From assembly GCA_014529385.2 (NCBI GenBank), contig CM043966.1:101043587-101107586 (forward strand): a stretch of 64,000 bases of DNA, in the 5' to 3' direction. This document shows, one piece after another, positions 32,375 to 43,515 of the stretch. Each line of letters opens with the position of its first letter. The stretch's first letter is position 1. A model generated the notes under the pieces. The model ran no database searches. It had not been told where the DNA came from and saw only the letters and a program-made list of their open reading frames with translations. The stretch comes from Adiantum capillus-veneris. Taxonomy: Eukaryota; Streptophyta; Polypodiopsida; Polypodiales; Pteridaceae. Made by a program: the position numbers and the translations under genes.

Positions 32375-33225
32375 ATGGCAGAGGAAGGGAAGCTCAAGAT
32401 TGAGAAGTTCAACAACAAAAACTACCAACATTGGAAAATGCAGATTAAAGACTATCTCTACCAGAAGGACCTCTATTTGCCACTAGGCGGTCTTCCGAAG
32501 AAGCCCGCAACAATGGCAGATGAAGCATGGATTGTCCTTGATCGAAAGGCACTAGGAACAATCTGGTTAAGCTTGGCGTCAATGGTGGCCTTCCATGTTT
32601 CGGAGATGAAGACCACGTAGGACTTGATGAAGTCACTTGACGACTTCTACGAGAAACCATCGGCATCCAATAAGGTATTTCTTATGAAGCGCTTGTTTAA
32701 TCTAAAGATGGCAGAGAATGGTTCAGTTGCAGAACACCTAAATGACTTTAACACAAACATAAGTCAACTTCGATCGGTGAAAATCAATTTCAATTGACGA
32801 AGTGCGAACTCTCCTTATACTATCATCTCTACCGGATAGTTGGGACAGCCTTGTGATGGTTGTGAGTAATTCTATCTCTGGTACAAATACTCTTAAGTTT
32901 GATGATGTTGTGGGTGTTCTCCTAAGCGAGGAAATGTGAAGGAGAAGTACAAGAGAATCATCAAGTGCTGCACTATCAGTGGAAACAAGAGGAAGGCCTA
33001 AGGAAAGGTTCAAAAACCAAAAGGGTCGTGATCGCTCAAGGCGGAGCAAGTCACGCACAAAGTCAGTTCTTGAATGTTGGATTTGCGGCCCTACTGCGGC
33101 AAGAAGGGCCACGTCAAGAAGGATTGTTGGTCAAAGAAGAAGAAGGAGACTAAGTCTCAAGACAACAAGCCAACATCGGAGGCCAATGTGGTAGGTAAAG
33201 TAGAGCAAGATGCTCTAATTCTCTC
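32375..33225 (+). pseudogene. C gag, several frame breaks
   Basis: The ATG at 32375 starts MAEEGKLKIEKFNNKNYQHW, a typical copia gag opening (FNGxNYxxWK). A TAG follows at 32618-32620. Past it the same phase gives MAENGSVAEHLNDFNT before further breaks. Around 33080-33130 a zinc-knuckle remnant (ECWICG in one frame, CGKKGHVKKDCW in another) is split by an indel. The reading is clearly a decayed gag rather than a functional one. Confidence 0.8.
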
Positions 33226-33239
33226 ATTAGACAATGTGT

Positions 33240-33601
33240 GTAATTCCTAGATAGTAGATTGCGGGGCTTCATTCCATGAGACACCACACAAGCAACATTT
33301 CCAAGACTACACCAAAGGTAATTTTGGGTATGTATACTTGGGAGATGATGAAGCTTGTGAGATTGTCGGCAAAGGTACAGTTTCTGTCAAAACTACGAAC
33401 GGAAATGAATGGAAGCTTAAAGATGTTAGGCATGTTCCTTCTCTTCGAAAAAATTTGATCTCTACACGACAATTGGATGATGAAGGTCACAACATTGCAT
33501 TCGGAAACAAACGGTGGAAGATCTCAAAGGGATCTTTGGTGATTTCCAAGGGAGAAAAAGTCAGTATACTTTACTTGTGTACTGTTAGCACGCAACCTTA
33601 A
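33240..33601 (+). pseudogene. C protease region
   Basis: 33245-33275 reads (I)VDCGASFHET, close to the copia DSGAS-H protease motif but with DCG. The frame from 33338 gives GKGTVSVKTTNGNEWKLKDV, RHVPSLRKNLISTRQLDD, the conserved segment after the protease. Together they show a copia aspartic protease with an altered active site. Confidence 0.7.
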
Positions 33602-33610
33602 GCTTGTCCA

Positions 33611-34732
33611 CCAACTACAAAAGTTGACAGTGCGGTGTGGCACTACCGACTTGGGCATATGAGTGCCAAAGGAATGCAAATCCTTCAAACAAAGAAGCTT
33701 CTACCAGGTTTGAAAGAAGTGGATTTAGAGGTCTGTGAAGATTGTGTTTATGGTAAACAAAAGAGGGTAAAATTTCAAAAATCAGGAAATGAAATAAAAA
33801 ATAAAAAACTTGAGTTGGTTCATTCTGATGTTTGGGGTCCTGCAAGTACACCATCACTTGGTGGCTCATTGTACTATTTAACATTTATAGACGATGCGAC
33901 TAGAAAAACATGGGTTTATGTCATGAAGAATAAATCCGATGTATTCTCTATATTTCAAAGGTGGAAAGCCTTTGTGGAGAATGAAACATGTACCAAGGTT
34001 AAATGCCTCAGATCCGACAATGGAGGCAAATATTGCAGCCAAGCTTTTGAAAGCTTTTGTGCTAGCAATGGCATTCGGAGGCAAAGAACAACCCCAAGAA
34101 CACCTCAACAAAATGGGATTTTGGAAAGGATGAACAGGACAATCATGGAGCGAGCACGAAGCATGCGGCTACATGCAGGCCTACCGCTTGAGCTTTGGGA
34201 AGAAGCTGTAAGTACGTCTGTGTACTTAATCAATCGGTCATCCTCAATGGCATTGGATGGGGGAGTTCCAGAAGAGGCATGGACAGGTAAACCAGTGAAT
34301 TATGCATTTCTCAAAGTGTTTGGGTGTGAGGCTCTCATGCACATAGATAGAAGCCTAAGATCGAAGCTAGATGCAAAGTCCAAAGAGTGTTTCTTCATTG
34401 GCTATGGAGAAGGAGACTTTGGATATCGCCTATGGAATCCTGAAGATGGTAAAATCTTAAGGAGTAGGGATGTAATTTTTAACGAAAAAGATATGTACAA
34501 AGATTACTGGGAAAGAAAACAAACAAAAGAAACAGGTGATGAGTACATGGAGCTTGAGGACGGTGAAGACTCAAGGACTGCAAACTTTGACAATGTGCAA
34601 CAACGTCAACAAAATGAGGAGCCTCAACCTATTCCCCGAAGATCTACAAGAGCAAGTAGACCTCCAGAAAGGTTTGTTCCTTCATTCAACCATCTCTTGA
34701 TCTCAGATTTTGGAGAGCCAGAATCATACTAA
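33611..34732 (+). CDS. C integrase
   Basis: A 365-residue frame covers the GAG-pre-integrase zinc region (WHYRLGH, then CEDCVYGK) and the integrase core. The core D,D,E are all present: HSDVWGPAS, CLRSDNGGKY and TPQQNGILERMN. The tail has FLKVFGCEALMH and ECFFIGYGEGDFGYRLWNP, typical of copia integrase C-termini, then an acidic linker ending at RPPERFVPS. This is the best-preserved part of C. It would insert cDNA into the genome. Confidence 0.9.
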   Translation, partial: PTTKVDSAVWHYRLGHMSAKGMQILQTKKLLPGLKEVDLEVCEDCVYGKQKRVKFQKSGNEIKNKKLELVHSDVWGPASTPSLGGSLYYLTFIDDATRKTWVYVMKNKSDVFSIFQRWKAFVENETCTKVKCLRSDNGGKYCSQAFESFCASNGIRRQRTTPRTPQQNGILERMNRTIMERARSMRLHAGLPLELWEEAVSTSVYLINRSSSMALDGGVPEEAWTGKPVNYAFLKVFGCEALMHIDRSLRSKLDAKSKECFFIGYGEGDFGYRLWNPEDGKILRSRDVIFNEKDMYKDYWERKQTKETGDEYMELEDGEDSRTANFDNVQQRQQNEEPQPIPRRSTRASRPPERFVPSFNHLLISDFGEPESY

Positions 34733-34738
34733 GAAGCT

Positions 34739-36267
34739 ATGGAACATGAATTCAAAGAAGAATGGACGAAGAGCATGCAAGTGGAGATGGACTCACTACA
34801 TCGCAACCAAACATGGGAGTTGGTTGAGTTGCCTAAAGGTAAGCGGGCACTTCAAAACAAATGGGTGTACAAGCTGAAGGAAGAAGAAGGTGGGAAGAAA
34901 AGGTACAAGTCTAGGCTTGTGGTAAAAGGGTTTTCTCAAAAGAAAGGTATTGACTTCAATGAAATATTTTCTCGTGTTGTAAAAATGAACTCAATTAGGC
35001 TTGTCTTAAGCCTTGTGGCTGCTCATGATCTAAATCTCGAGCAAATGGATGTAAATACAGCATTCCCTCACAGTGACTTAGAGGAGGAAATCTACATGCT
35101 TCAACCAAAGGGGTATGAAGTAAAAGGTAAGGAGAAAATGGTTTGCAGATTAAAGAAGAGCTTGTATGGTTTAAAGCAAGCATCAAGACAATGGTACTTG
35201 AAGTTTGATCGATGGATGTTGGATCATGGATTCACAAGATGCAACTCGGATCACGTGTCTACACGAAGAGTTTGGGAGATGGCAAATTCATCATCCTAAT
35301 GTTGTATGTTGATGACATGTTGATTGCAAGTGCTAACATGCAGGACATCAAAGACCTAAAAGAGGAGCTGTCTAAATCTTTTTCAATGAAACATTTAGGT
35401 GTTGCAAAGAGGATACTTGGTATGAAAATATCAAGGGACGGGACGAAGAAGACAATAAAGATATCTCAAGAAGATTACATCAAGAAGGTACTAGAAAGGT
35501 TTGCAATGCAAAATGCAAAACCAGTTTCTACACCTTTGGCTGGTCATTTTAAACTAACGAAGGATATGTGTCCAAAGACATAAGAGGAGATAGCCTATAT
35601 GTCTAAAGTTCCATATGCTGCAGCGGTAGGTTCTCTAATGTATGCTATGGTCTGGACAAGGCTAGACATTGCACATGTAGTGGGAGTTGTGAGTAGGTTC
35701 ATGGACAACCCAAGTAAAGAGCATTGGCAAGCTATGAAGTGGATACTTAGGTATCTAAAAGGGACAACAACAAATGCTTTGTATTTTGGAGGAACTGATA
35801 TTTTTCTAGAAGGGTATGCTGATGCAGATATGGCAGGTGACAAAGATACTCGAAGGAGCACTACTGGCTATGTGTTCATGGTTGGAGGCACAGCAGTAAG
35901 CTGGGCTTCAAAGCTGCAGAAAGTGGTTTCACTTTCCACCACGGAAGCAGAGTATGTAGCAATGACGGAGGCAAGAAAAGAAATTATGTGGCTTCACAGA
36001 TTCTTAGAAGAGCTTGGATTTAAACAAGACAATTGTGTCTTGTACAGTGATAGCCAAAGCGCTATCCATCTTGCAAAGAACTTAGCCTTTCATTCAAGGA
36101 CAAAGCACATTGAGGTGAGATATCACTTCATACGCACTCTTTTGGAAGAGGGACAACTAAAGCTAGGAAAGGTGCATACAAGTGAAAATCCTGCAGACAT
36201 GTTTACAAAGGTGGTCAACAAGGAGAAGTTGAGCTTTTGCTCATCTTCAATTGGCATTCAAGGATAA
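34739..36267 (+). pseudogene. C reverse transcriptase and RNase H, frameshifted
   Basis: 34739-35299 gives the RT start (EMDSLHRNQTWELVELPKG, NKWVYKLKEEEG, KSLYGLKQASRQWYLKFD). An indel near 35265 shifts the frame to 35212-35583, with LMLYVDDMLIAS (catalytic YVDD) and a TAA at 35581. 35599-36267 gives RNase H (GYADADMAGD, STTEAEYVA, SDSQSAIHLAKN, TKHIEVRYHF). Two lesions in an otherwise well-preserved domain set make it inactive. Confidence 0.88.
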
Positions 36268-36330
36268 GAAGCCATAATGGAAAGCAGTCATCACAGGTTT
36301 GGTTTGGAGATCAATCTCCAAGTGGGAGAT

Positions 36331-36492
36331 TGTTAAGTATGGATCCTGATTCACCCTTGTAATTTTCTGTGGTAAAAACGCACATTTGTAAGGCCCCAAT
36401 TATGAGGAGAAGTCATCGTGCGTGAAGGAAAATCACTCAACGGAAACCAAAATTATCACGGCCAAGAATCAGGGGCAACTTTAGGGGCCTCG
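36331..36492 (+). repeat. C 3' LTR, truncated, with preceding PPT
   Basis: AAGTGGGAGAT (36320-36330) is the polypurine tract. TGTTAAGTATGGATCC starts the LTR, which follows the other C LTRs to GGGGCCTCG and then switches to copia E gag sequence at 36493. About 620 bp of LTR is missing. Confidence 0.9.
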
Positions 36493-37195
36493 ACCAAATG
36501 CCCTTTGACACAAGAACATGTTGCATCATGTAAGCCCACATAAGGTAATTGTCCCCATCCAATCTGTCCTCAGCATCAAATTTCTTGAACACATCTGTGT
36601 TGTTGTCAGCCATGGTAAATGTTGCACCTGATGTAAAAACTACCCAAAAAGAGGAGAAACGGAGCGAAAACAACACATGCTATATAGCACAAACCATAGA
36701 AAACTGTAAGGCACCAATTATGCAAAAAACAACACTAACAAAAATTCTACACAAAATGACAAATTTGCCTGTGCAAACCTCTGTGTAGTGGAAACGAAGG
36801 CTGATATGAGACCGAATTAGAAATCTGAGCAGACTGAACTCTACGATCTAACCCAAAATATTTGTTGACCTTGAAACGCTCGCCAAACCTCACTGAAATC
36901 GCAGAAAGTGAGCAGGCATGTGCCGGAGCAGGTGGTAACTAAGCCCAGGAGGCTACAACCTGCTCTGATACCAATTGTTGGAATTAGGGTTGAAAAGAAA
37001 CACACACATCTTGGAGAAGATGAAGGACGCTCAAGGCACACAATAGAGAGTGTGTTTCTTAGTGTGCAATGGAAAGATAGATATCCCTAGAGTGATGGGC
37101 GTAATGCAAGGGGAAAAAACCTCCTAAAGAGGAAAAAAATGCCCCAGCGGTCCTAATGTGTTCACACACATCATTACCACATGTATATGGTAACA
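36493..37195 (-). mobile_element. Copia E fragment: gag start, PBS and 5' LTR
   Basis: This duplicates 20184-20880: gag N-terminus (MADNNTDVFKKFDAEDRL, ATG near 36613), PBS and a 220-bp LTR (36976-37195) followed by the same GGAAAATACC flank. It is a by-product of the segmental triplication. Confidence 0.9.
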
Positions 37196-37491
37196 GGAAA
37201 ATACCATAAGCACGAAGTTGTTAGGTAACTTCGGCTTGCAAAGCAGGGTTCCCCATAGCTTGATGCAACCTATTAACAAGATAATTAACAAACATGGGAG
37301 CATCATCCTTAGTACCTTCATGTGCAAAATCAAAGTTATCAATGTTCATTCTACTCTTTTTGGTTATTGTTATCCATGCTAATTAAACTTATGTATTGAA
37401 TTACTTTGTGCTTTGGTACCCTCAAAAACCTTAGTCGCTACTCTTCTCTATCTTTGAAAATTAGTTCTCAAGAAGCCACACCCGTGACTTA

Positions 37492-38264
37492 TGTTAAGTA
37501 TGGAGCCTGATTTACCCTTGTAAGTTTATGTGGTAAAAACGCACATTTGTAAGGCCCCCATTATAAGCAAAAGTCATTGTGCATGAAGGAAAATCACTCA
37601 ACGGAAACCAGAGCTTTCACACCAAGAATCAGGTGCAACTTTAGGGGCCTCGGAGGCGGAAGCCCCCGATACTTTTTTTTCTTGGTCGCCGGAATATTAT
37701 GGCTGGATGGCAGCCGCGGCCGGAAAGTTGTCAGAAAACAACCGTCGGTTGGTCGGTGGCCAGTAGTCAATGGCCGGTGGCCGGTGGCCGAATTCAATGG
37801 CCGGTGGTCGAATTCAAAAGCGGACTTGTCTTCTCAAGGGCGACCATACATGGGCGGATTGAAGGGTCCGATTTGGACTTATCTACACAAGGGCGGCTAC
37901 ACATGGCTGCCTCTCATGAGAGAGGGCAGCCCTTTCGGCCTATAAAAGGAGGCCATTTTTACACGCATTTCATAGTGTGAAGTTGATGCAACAAGGTGAG
38001 TTTGAGGTGGTGAGAGTGAATCAAGGCGGGAGCTCCATTAAGGATATAATCCATTTGTAAAATACTTCTTGTTTTGAAGTACTAAAGCCATTGAGTGGCT
38101 ATTTTCCCGTGGACGTAGGCCACATTGGGTGAACCACGTATATCGTGTGTACTCTCTCTCTCTCTCTCTCTCTCTCTACTCTATAATCTCATGTATGCAA
38201 ATTTGTCTCTCTCCATGAAGTAATCTACTCAATTATCTATTTAGCTACGTCTTATTTCCTAACA
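37492..38264 (+). repeat. Solo LTR of copia family C, copy 3
   Basis: A 773-bp LTR with the same TSD ACTTA (37487-37491, 38265-38269) as copy 1, hence one insertion later duplicated. It has fewer GGCCGGTGGCC units (about 37757-37810) than the other copies. Confidence 0.92.
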
Positions 38265-38550
38265 ACTTAGACACTATTAGTTTGCAAAGACTAGTGGAGA
38301 GGGTCTAACATTGTTTGGTTGATTATGGTTCCTCTTGAGCTTTCTTGTAGCTCAATAATGGTTAAGCCAAAGGCAAGCCCCAAGAGACTCCATTATTAAG
38401 GCTATAGTTCCCAATAGTGTACCTCAAACTAAGTCCTTATCAACCAAGATAATAGATCCATGTCCCACTTACCCTATTGCAATGAACAGGTCCAGCCTTT
38501 CATGGACAACTTAAGGACCTCTTTTCTTAAGAAAGAAAAAAGAAACCAAT

Positions 38551-40602
38551 AGCTTTGATACCAATGAGATGGAAATGGTCTATGAACTTTGAGAATAGCG
38601 GAATTAAGAGAATTAGAGTGAGCATTTTCATGAGATTACTTTGAGAACATAAAGGGTGAACTTAATTAGCGGTAGCAACATAACCATTATACTTACATTA
38701 GGAAGGGAATGGGGTTTAAGGCAGCCTCTTTATTTTCCATGCGATTCAAAAGGAGATTATGGAAGGGGAAAATGGGTGGATGCCATGTGGACTGAAACAG
38801 TGGGTATGGCAGGGCCTAAAAGTAAGTGGTCAAACTTGTACTCTTTTATAAAATATAAAGAGAAAATCTCTTATAATTCAAAAAACAAAACTTTTCTCTA
38901 AATAATTGAGTAAAAGCCAATCCTTTCTCTCTCTAGTGGCTGCCAGATTCTTCCCCCCTCTCTCCTAAAAGGGGGTCCCTCCAAAAATGTGTTGATCATT
39001 CCCTTCCTCTCTCTCTATTGTACCATCTCTCACTTCTCTTTACTTCACCTTGCAAGTTGCTTCTCTTTCCTTCCTTTCAGTTTTTCCTCCCAAAAGTTTT
39101 TGAAGCAGAAGTTTGAGCCTCCTTTTCCTCCTCAAGCTTACTGCATTCTTGAGGGCTGCATTCTCCTCAAGATGAAGTTCTCCATTGCCCCATAGGCCTC
39201 ACTAAGCACCTCTACCTAAAGCTGAAAATTTGCAACATATCCTTCTAATGATCATCCCTCTTTAATTCATCAACAAGTTTCATGCTCCTTCTCCATTAAG
39301 CTCTCTAGAGAGGATATGCTTCCCTCTCAAGCTTTGCAACATGATCTTTTCCATTAAGCCAACAAGTAGGTGGAGCAGCATAGCAGTAAGTGACATCCTT
39401 CACCTTTGTGTACCATCAAGAATCTTTCTCTTTTTACAACTAAAAACATGGATGTGCAATGTCTAATCATAAGTGTTTGTCTGCAGGTTGTGCCACTTAG
39501 TCAATCCCCACTTACCACCCTACACTCACACATGATTTTTTTGTTTTATAACTACTATCACATTGTTTTAACATTTAAAATAATGGTTTCTTCTAACTTT
39601 TTGTCACAGTGATTCCTTCAATCAATTATTATAGAGAGCATTGAAAAGCATTCTTTTAACAAATATACATCTTTAAACTTAAGACACGGTATTGTCAAAG
39701 TATTGTCCATAATAATCATGACTAGTACTCTTCTTGTCTCTAGACCACCTAAGGGTGAAAAATGGCAATCATTCCTTGTTCACAATCGGGGGTGGATAAA
39801 CCCCCACCCAAGGTTCGGGGTGCCCATATACCAAACCAGTGTCACATACAACCAGTCTGCTCCCCTATGATAAAAACGGTATCCTAACTTATGTAGAAAC
39901 ATCAAGACATGACATAGAATAGAAACTCATCGTTCATGGGGGTAACCGACTTATCTGTGGTTGGAAACCCATCATTATTCATCAAAATATACCAAGGAGT
40001 CGGAGGTGTCTTGAAATAAGTTGTCTTAAGGATGATGAATTATATCTTTCCTAAATCAACCAGTCTTACGCCAAAAATTCTTTCCTAATTTACAAACAAA
40101 TGCGCGCTAGTTTCTTGGAAAATGTATTTTGTTTTCAATCAATTTTACTTTTTCTAATTCCTTACTCCCTCTTTTACGTATGCAATGCTTAATATTTAAG
40201 AAAAACTTGAATTATTTAAACTTAATTATAATGAAGACCCACCTAGAACTAATCGGACATTTGTTGTAGTGTCAAGGCCTGAATGCTCTCATTAGTATGC
40301 CTATTACTAGGCCAGGCTTTGTCGGTGTATGATGCTCTAGCTCTTTTAGGAACACTACCCTCATCATCAGATGGAGGATTGGCTCGGGTCCTTTTGGGTG
40401 CCATGACTTCTTATTCTTATAAAAAAAGGACGTCCAATTATTAGATAAATCATCCAAAATCTAGACTTAACCTTCGTATTCAATCAATTTACTCTTCTTA
40501 ACCCAATCAAGGTTAAATTTATAGTCCTAGATGGTAAATCATTGACCTAGTGATTTCTTATTTGCTTATATAGGTAGGATAACTTTTCCATAGCTTCCAT
40601 TA
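38551..40602 (-). other. F PBS and probable F 5' LTR, duplicate
   Basis: The second copy of 22241-24292. The PBS-like TTGGTATCAAAGCT is at 38551-38564 and the TGAGATGG terminus at 38565. Nothing else coding is supported apart from the 51-residue ORF at 40249-40404. It ends where the giant transposon starts. Confidence 0.3.
40249..40404 (-). CDS. Small 51-residue ORF, duplicate
   Basis: The paralogue of 23939-24094, open with the same length; replacements include N to D and H to Y. It starts MAPKRTRANPPSDDEGSVPK. Unknown function. Confidence 0.2.
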   Translation of the reverse strand: MAPKRTRANPPSDDEGSVPKRARASYTDKAWPSNRHTNESIQALTLQQMSD

Positions 40603-40630
40603 GGGAATTTCGGAGGTCATTTGGAGGGCC
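40603..40630 (+). repeat. Left terminal inverted repeat
   Basis: 28 bp, pairs with 60218-60245 with two mismatches. Also present at 24293 in triplication copy 1, with one G fewer in the terminal GGGCC. Confidence 0.8.
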
Positions 40631-42158
40631 TTCTAAGAAAATGTATTTTTTGCACTCTCTCTTTAGAAAAAATGGCAAATAATAGAGCTGGGTCTTTCAT
40701 TGTAAAAGTTCAAAAAGTGTACTTTAAGTAGATTCCTTACTCTTCTGAACACTCGTTCGTAGTGATTGAGGGATAATCCTCTTTTCAGTTGCATTGAATG
40801 AACCTCGTCAATATGGAGGAAATGAGGCTAACATGGAGGGACGAAGGCGTAGCCGCTATTCACTTTCCATTAAACCTGAACATTTGGCTAATGGCGCACT
40901 CCTCAAATGGCACAAATATTACCCAGAAACATCACCTTCACATTGATTTGGACAATGAGTACCAACCATTGATTAAGCGTAGTAAAACAAACACACATAT
41001 ACCTCCCAGTTCCATAGACACGCTCAGAGCTCAGGGAGATAAACACATAAATATCTGGACGAGAGGCTCTCTCTAGCCTAGGAATCCAATGACTAATGCG
41101 TCTCCACCGTTTGTCAATCCTACAAGCTTATTGACCTTTGCTGGTGATGGAGAAAAGGGCCTTCTGGGTTATTGTAAATCTCTTACAAGAGAAGCTGAAA
41201 CTTACAAGGGCATTCTCCAAGCTCAACAATGTGAGATTGTTCGCCTTTCACATTTACATTCTACAGATCAGGTTACCATTTTGCAACATAAAACAGAGGT
41301 ACAAGAACTGAAAGGAAAGGTGCGAAGTTGTCAAATGAAGGACACCATCTTGGGTGGTCGTATCCGAAAGAAGAAATTGCGCAATCTTGAAACATTGCAA
41401 GTTACATCAGGAGGTCTCAAGAAAAGAATCCGAGCATTTAGGTGATGCGTCTTGGTTGGCTACATTGTCTTAGTTAATTAATCTTTTTGTTTTTTCTTGT
41501 TATGCATTGTTTTCATGTCTCTAAATAGTGTTAGTGAAGCAAATTTTCTGTTATTTACTTATGCATTGTCTTCATGTAGAGATTCAATCTATCTTGACAA
41601 GGAAAACATTGACCCCAAAGCCAATATAGGAAAGAGATTGAAGCCACTTATAAGTAGAAGCCTGGCAGCAGATATAGTACATGACAAGAAGTTTAAGGTC
41701 CTACAACGACATGTAGTGGACCGCTTTATTTCAGAGAAATCAGTGCCTGCAAATGAGATACAAGGCACACTTGATTCACTTGGTGTAAGCAAAAGAGGAT
41801 ATTCGGCTATCCAAAAGTCTGTCTCATCCATCTTTGTTAAGAAGGGTATAAAATCCAAACTTCTACCATCAGCCTCAAGTGTTTGGAAAGAGAGGCTAGC
41901 TTCAGCTTAACGAGGCACAGGGAGACTATCTTGGATAGCCCTTTCATATTAAAGTAACCTACAGTGGCCATGGAGCAAACATGGCATATGATGAGCTCAA
42001 TAATATTTTTATGGACCTGCGGATATTACAGAAGAGAATGGTGGAGTTTTACAACATCACATTTGAAGATTCACGAGGGGTATTACATTTTGTGTTAAGG
42101 CTGGATGAGTGTGAGCTTGTTAAAGAGAAAAAGCTAGAGCGTGTTACTATTACTTTAA

Positions 42159-43515
42159 CACTAGGTTGGTAACCTAACAGGACATAAAAGTGTCCTTTCA
42201 GGGTTTTGAAAAAAACCTCCAAAACCATAGTAGATCCACTCATTTTGTAAAATCCTTTCATGAGGTTATAGTTCAAGGCCTACTAAACATGGAAAAAATA
42301 AGAAACTTGTAAAATTTCTCATCTTTTGGTCACACCAAGCCTCCAAAGTTGATGGACCAGTGAATTTTCTTCAAAACAGTCATTTCTTGTGTTTTGTTGC
42401 ATAAAAATAAGACTAGGGATTTTTGTAGGACTTGAGATAAATTCCCTAGTTAACTTCAATGGGTTGGTGATCAGAACATATGATTGCTTCTCACTCACTA
42501 TTTTTTGTTTTGCCAAAATAAATAAGTACAAAAAAGTTGATTTTTTACCATTCTGCAAACCTATCATCAAAGTTTCTATAGCCACGCTCAATACAAATAA
42601 TATATGCATGTTTTCTTAGTTCCCTATTGTTCTTTATGTTCATAAGGAGCCATGGAGCATGTCAAAATAATAATACATCTCTTACCAAGGGGAATCTTGG
42701 GGACAAAGATGAAGTGTTAAATACAGCAAACATGAAAAAACTGGGTTGAACATTATGAGTTGTAGAATCCCATCGAAACTATTCAATATCTAGCCAAATT
42801 TGATCCTTATGACTAGATATGGTTACTACCTACAAAATGCATGTAGTTGTCACAAGAAACTAACAATATTAAAAAAGCTATACTTGATATACTAGAATGT
42901 TTCGTTTTCTTCCATAATTGAAAAAATCAACCATCGTTGTGTACTATGCAAAATAGGGTATTAGGTGCCCCAAAACTCAAGGAATGTTAGCTTTATGTTA
43001 CAATATGCGACATAGAAAATCAAAAATGAATTTTGATATCATGAAATCCACCAAAAAAATCATAGAAGAGATAAAATTGGCTAAAAAACAGGATTTGACA
43101 ATTTTTGTAATTTGGTCATAACTTACAACTTTAATATTTATTTCTCCCTAGAAGCATCAGGACATGTTGAGGACTACTAAAGATAGTTCTCTACCATTAT
43201 AGACCTCACAAACATGAATTCTAGAGTGGTATAGTTGCAAAAAGTTGAAAAAAGCCAAAAACAGGACCCGTTTTTTCACACAATTTAGGTTGTGAAATGT
43301 TGTGCAAGGACAATGTTAAAGATGGAATTGATATTCCAAAAAAATGTCGAGTTTTTTTCAGCTCATGAGACAACTTTCTAGATAGATAGCACCTCAAAAT
43401 CCATTTTGAAACTCTTGAAATAATTCAAGGAAAATGGTCACTTCACAGGACATAAAAGTGTCCCAGGACATAAAAGTGTCCCAGGACATAAAAGTGTCCC
43501 ATTACCAACCTAGTG
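42159..43515. mobile_element. MITE-like element, TTAA target site
   Basis: A 1,357-bp non-coding insert with inverted ends CACTAGGTTGGTAA, flanked by TTAA on both sides (42155-42158 and 43516-43519). Deleting it plus one TTAA restores the transposase-like reading frame exactly (VTITL then MWLSAFE). Each end carries the near-palindrome AGGACATAAAAGTGTCC, once at left and three times at right. TTAA targets are typical of piggyBac-like and Kolobok-like transposons. No transposase is encoded. Confidence 0.85.
43447..43500. repeat. Three tandem 18-bp palindromic units
   Basis: AGGACATAAAAGTGTCCC is repeated three times without a gap next to the MITE's right end. A single unit is at 42179-42196 near the left end. 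GGACA...TGTCC can form a short hairpin. It may be a transposase-binding subterminal repeat. Confidence 0.9.

Larger units (their letters stand above)
24743..36492. repeat. Segmental triplication, middle copy
   Basis: This starts inside the E LTR (24743-24795), passes through F gag start and leader, and enters a complete copia C where copies 1 and 3 have only a solo LTR. It ends within C's 3' LTR at 36492, where it joins E gag sequence of copy 3. Neither junction is at an element terminus, so the copies arose by rearrangement rather than insertion. Confidence 0.88.
25093..36492 (+). mobile_element. Copia LTR retrotransposon C, 5' LTR split by A
   Basis: The 5' LTR starts at 25093 after the TSD ACTTA (25088-25092), is interrupted by element A at 25512-31931 and ends at 32301. 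PBS, gag, protease, integrase, RT and RNase H follow in copia order on the plus strand to a polypurine tract at 36320-36330. The 3' LTR (36331-36492) is cut after 162 bp by the triplication junction. Without A the element would be about 5 kb. It has several stops and frameshifts but retains most catalytic motifs. Confidence 0.93.
36493..41042. repeat. Segmental triplication, copy 3
   Basis: Matches copy 1 (20184-24740) throughout with scattered substitutions and continues past the duplicated part into the complete giant transposon. Copy 1 and copy 3 share the solo LTR and its TSD. Confidence 0.9.

Noticed and set aside
42319-42619. Open frames on both strands inside the MITE (42319-42619 and neighbours)
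   Set aside because: AT-rich, unspliced and without any transposase motif; the MITE appears non-coding.
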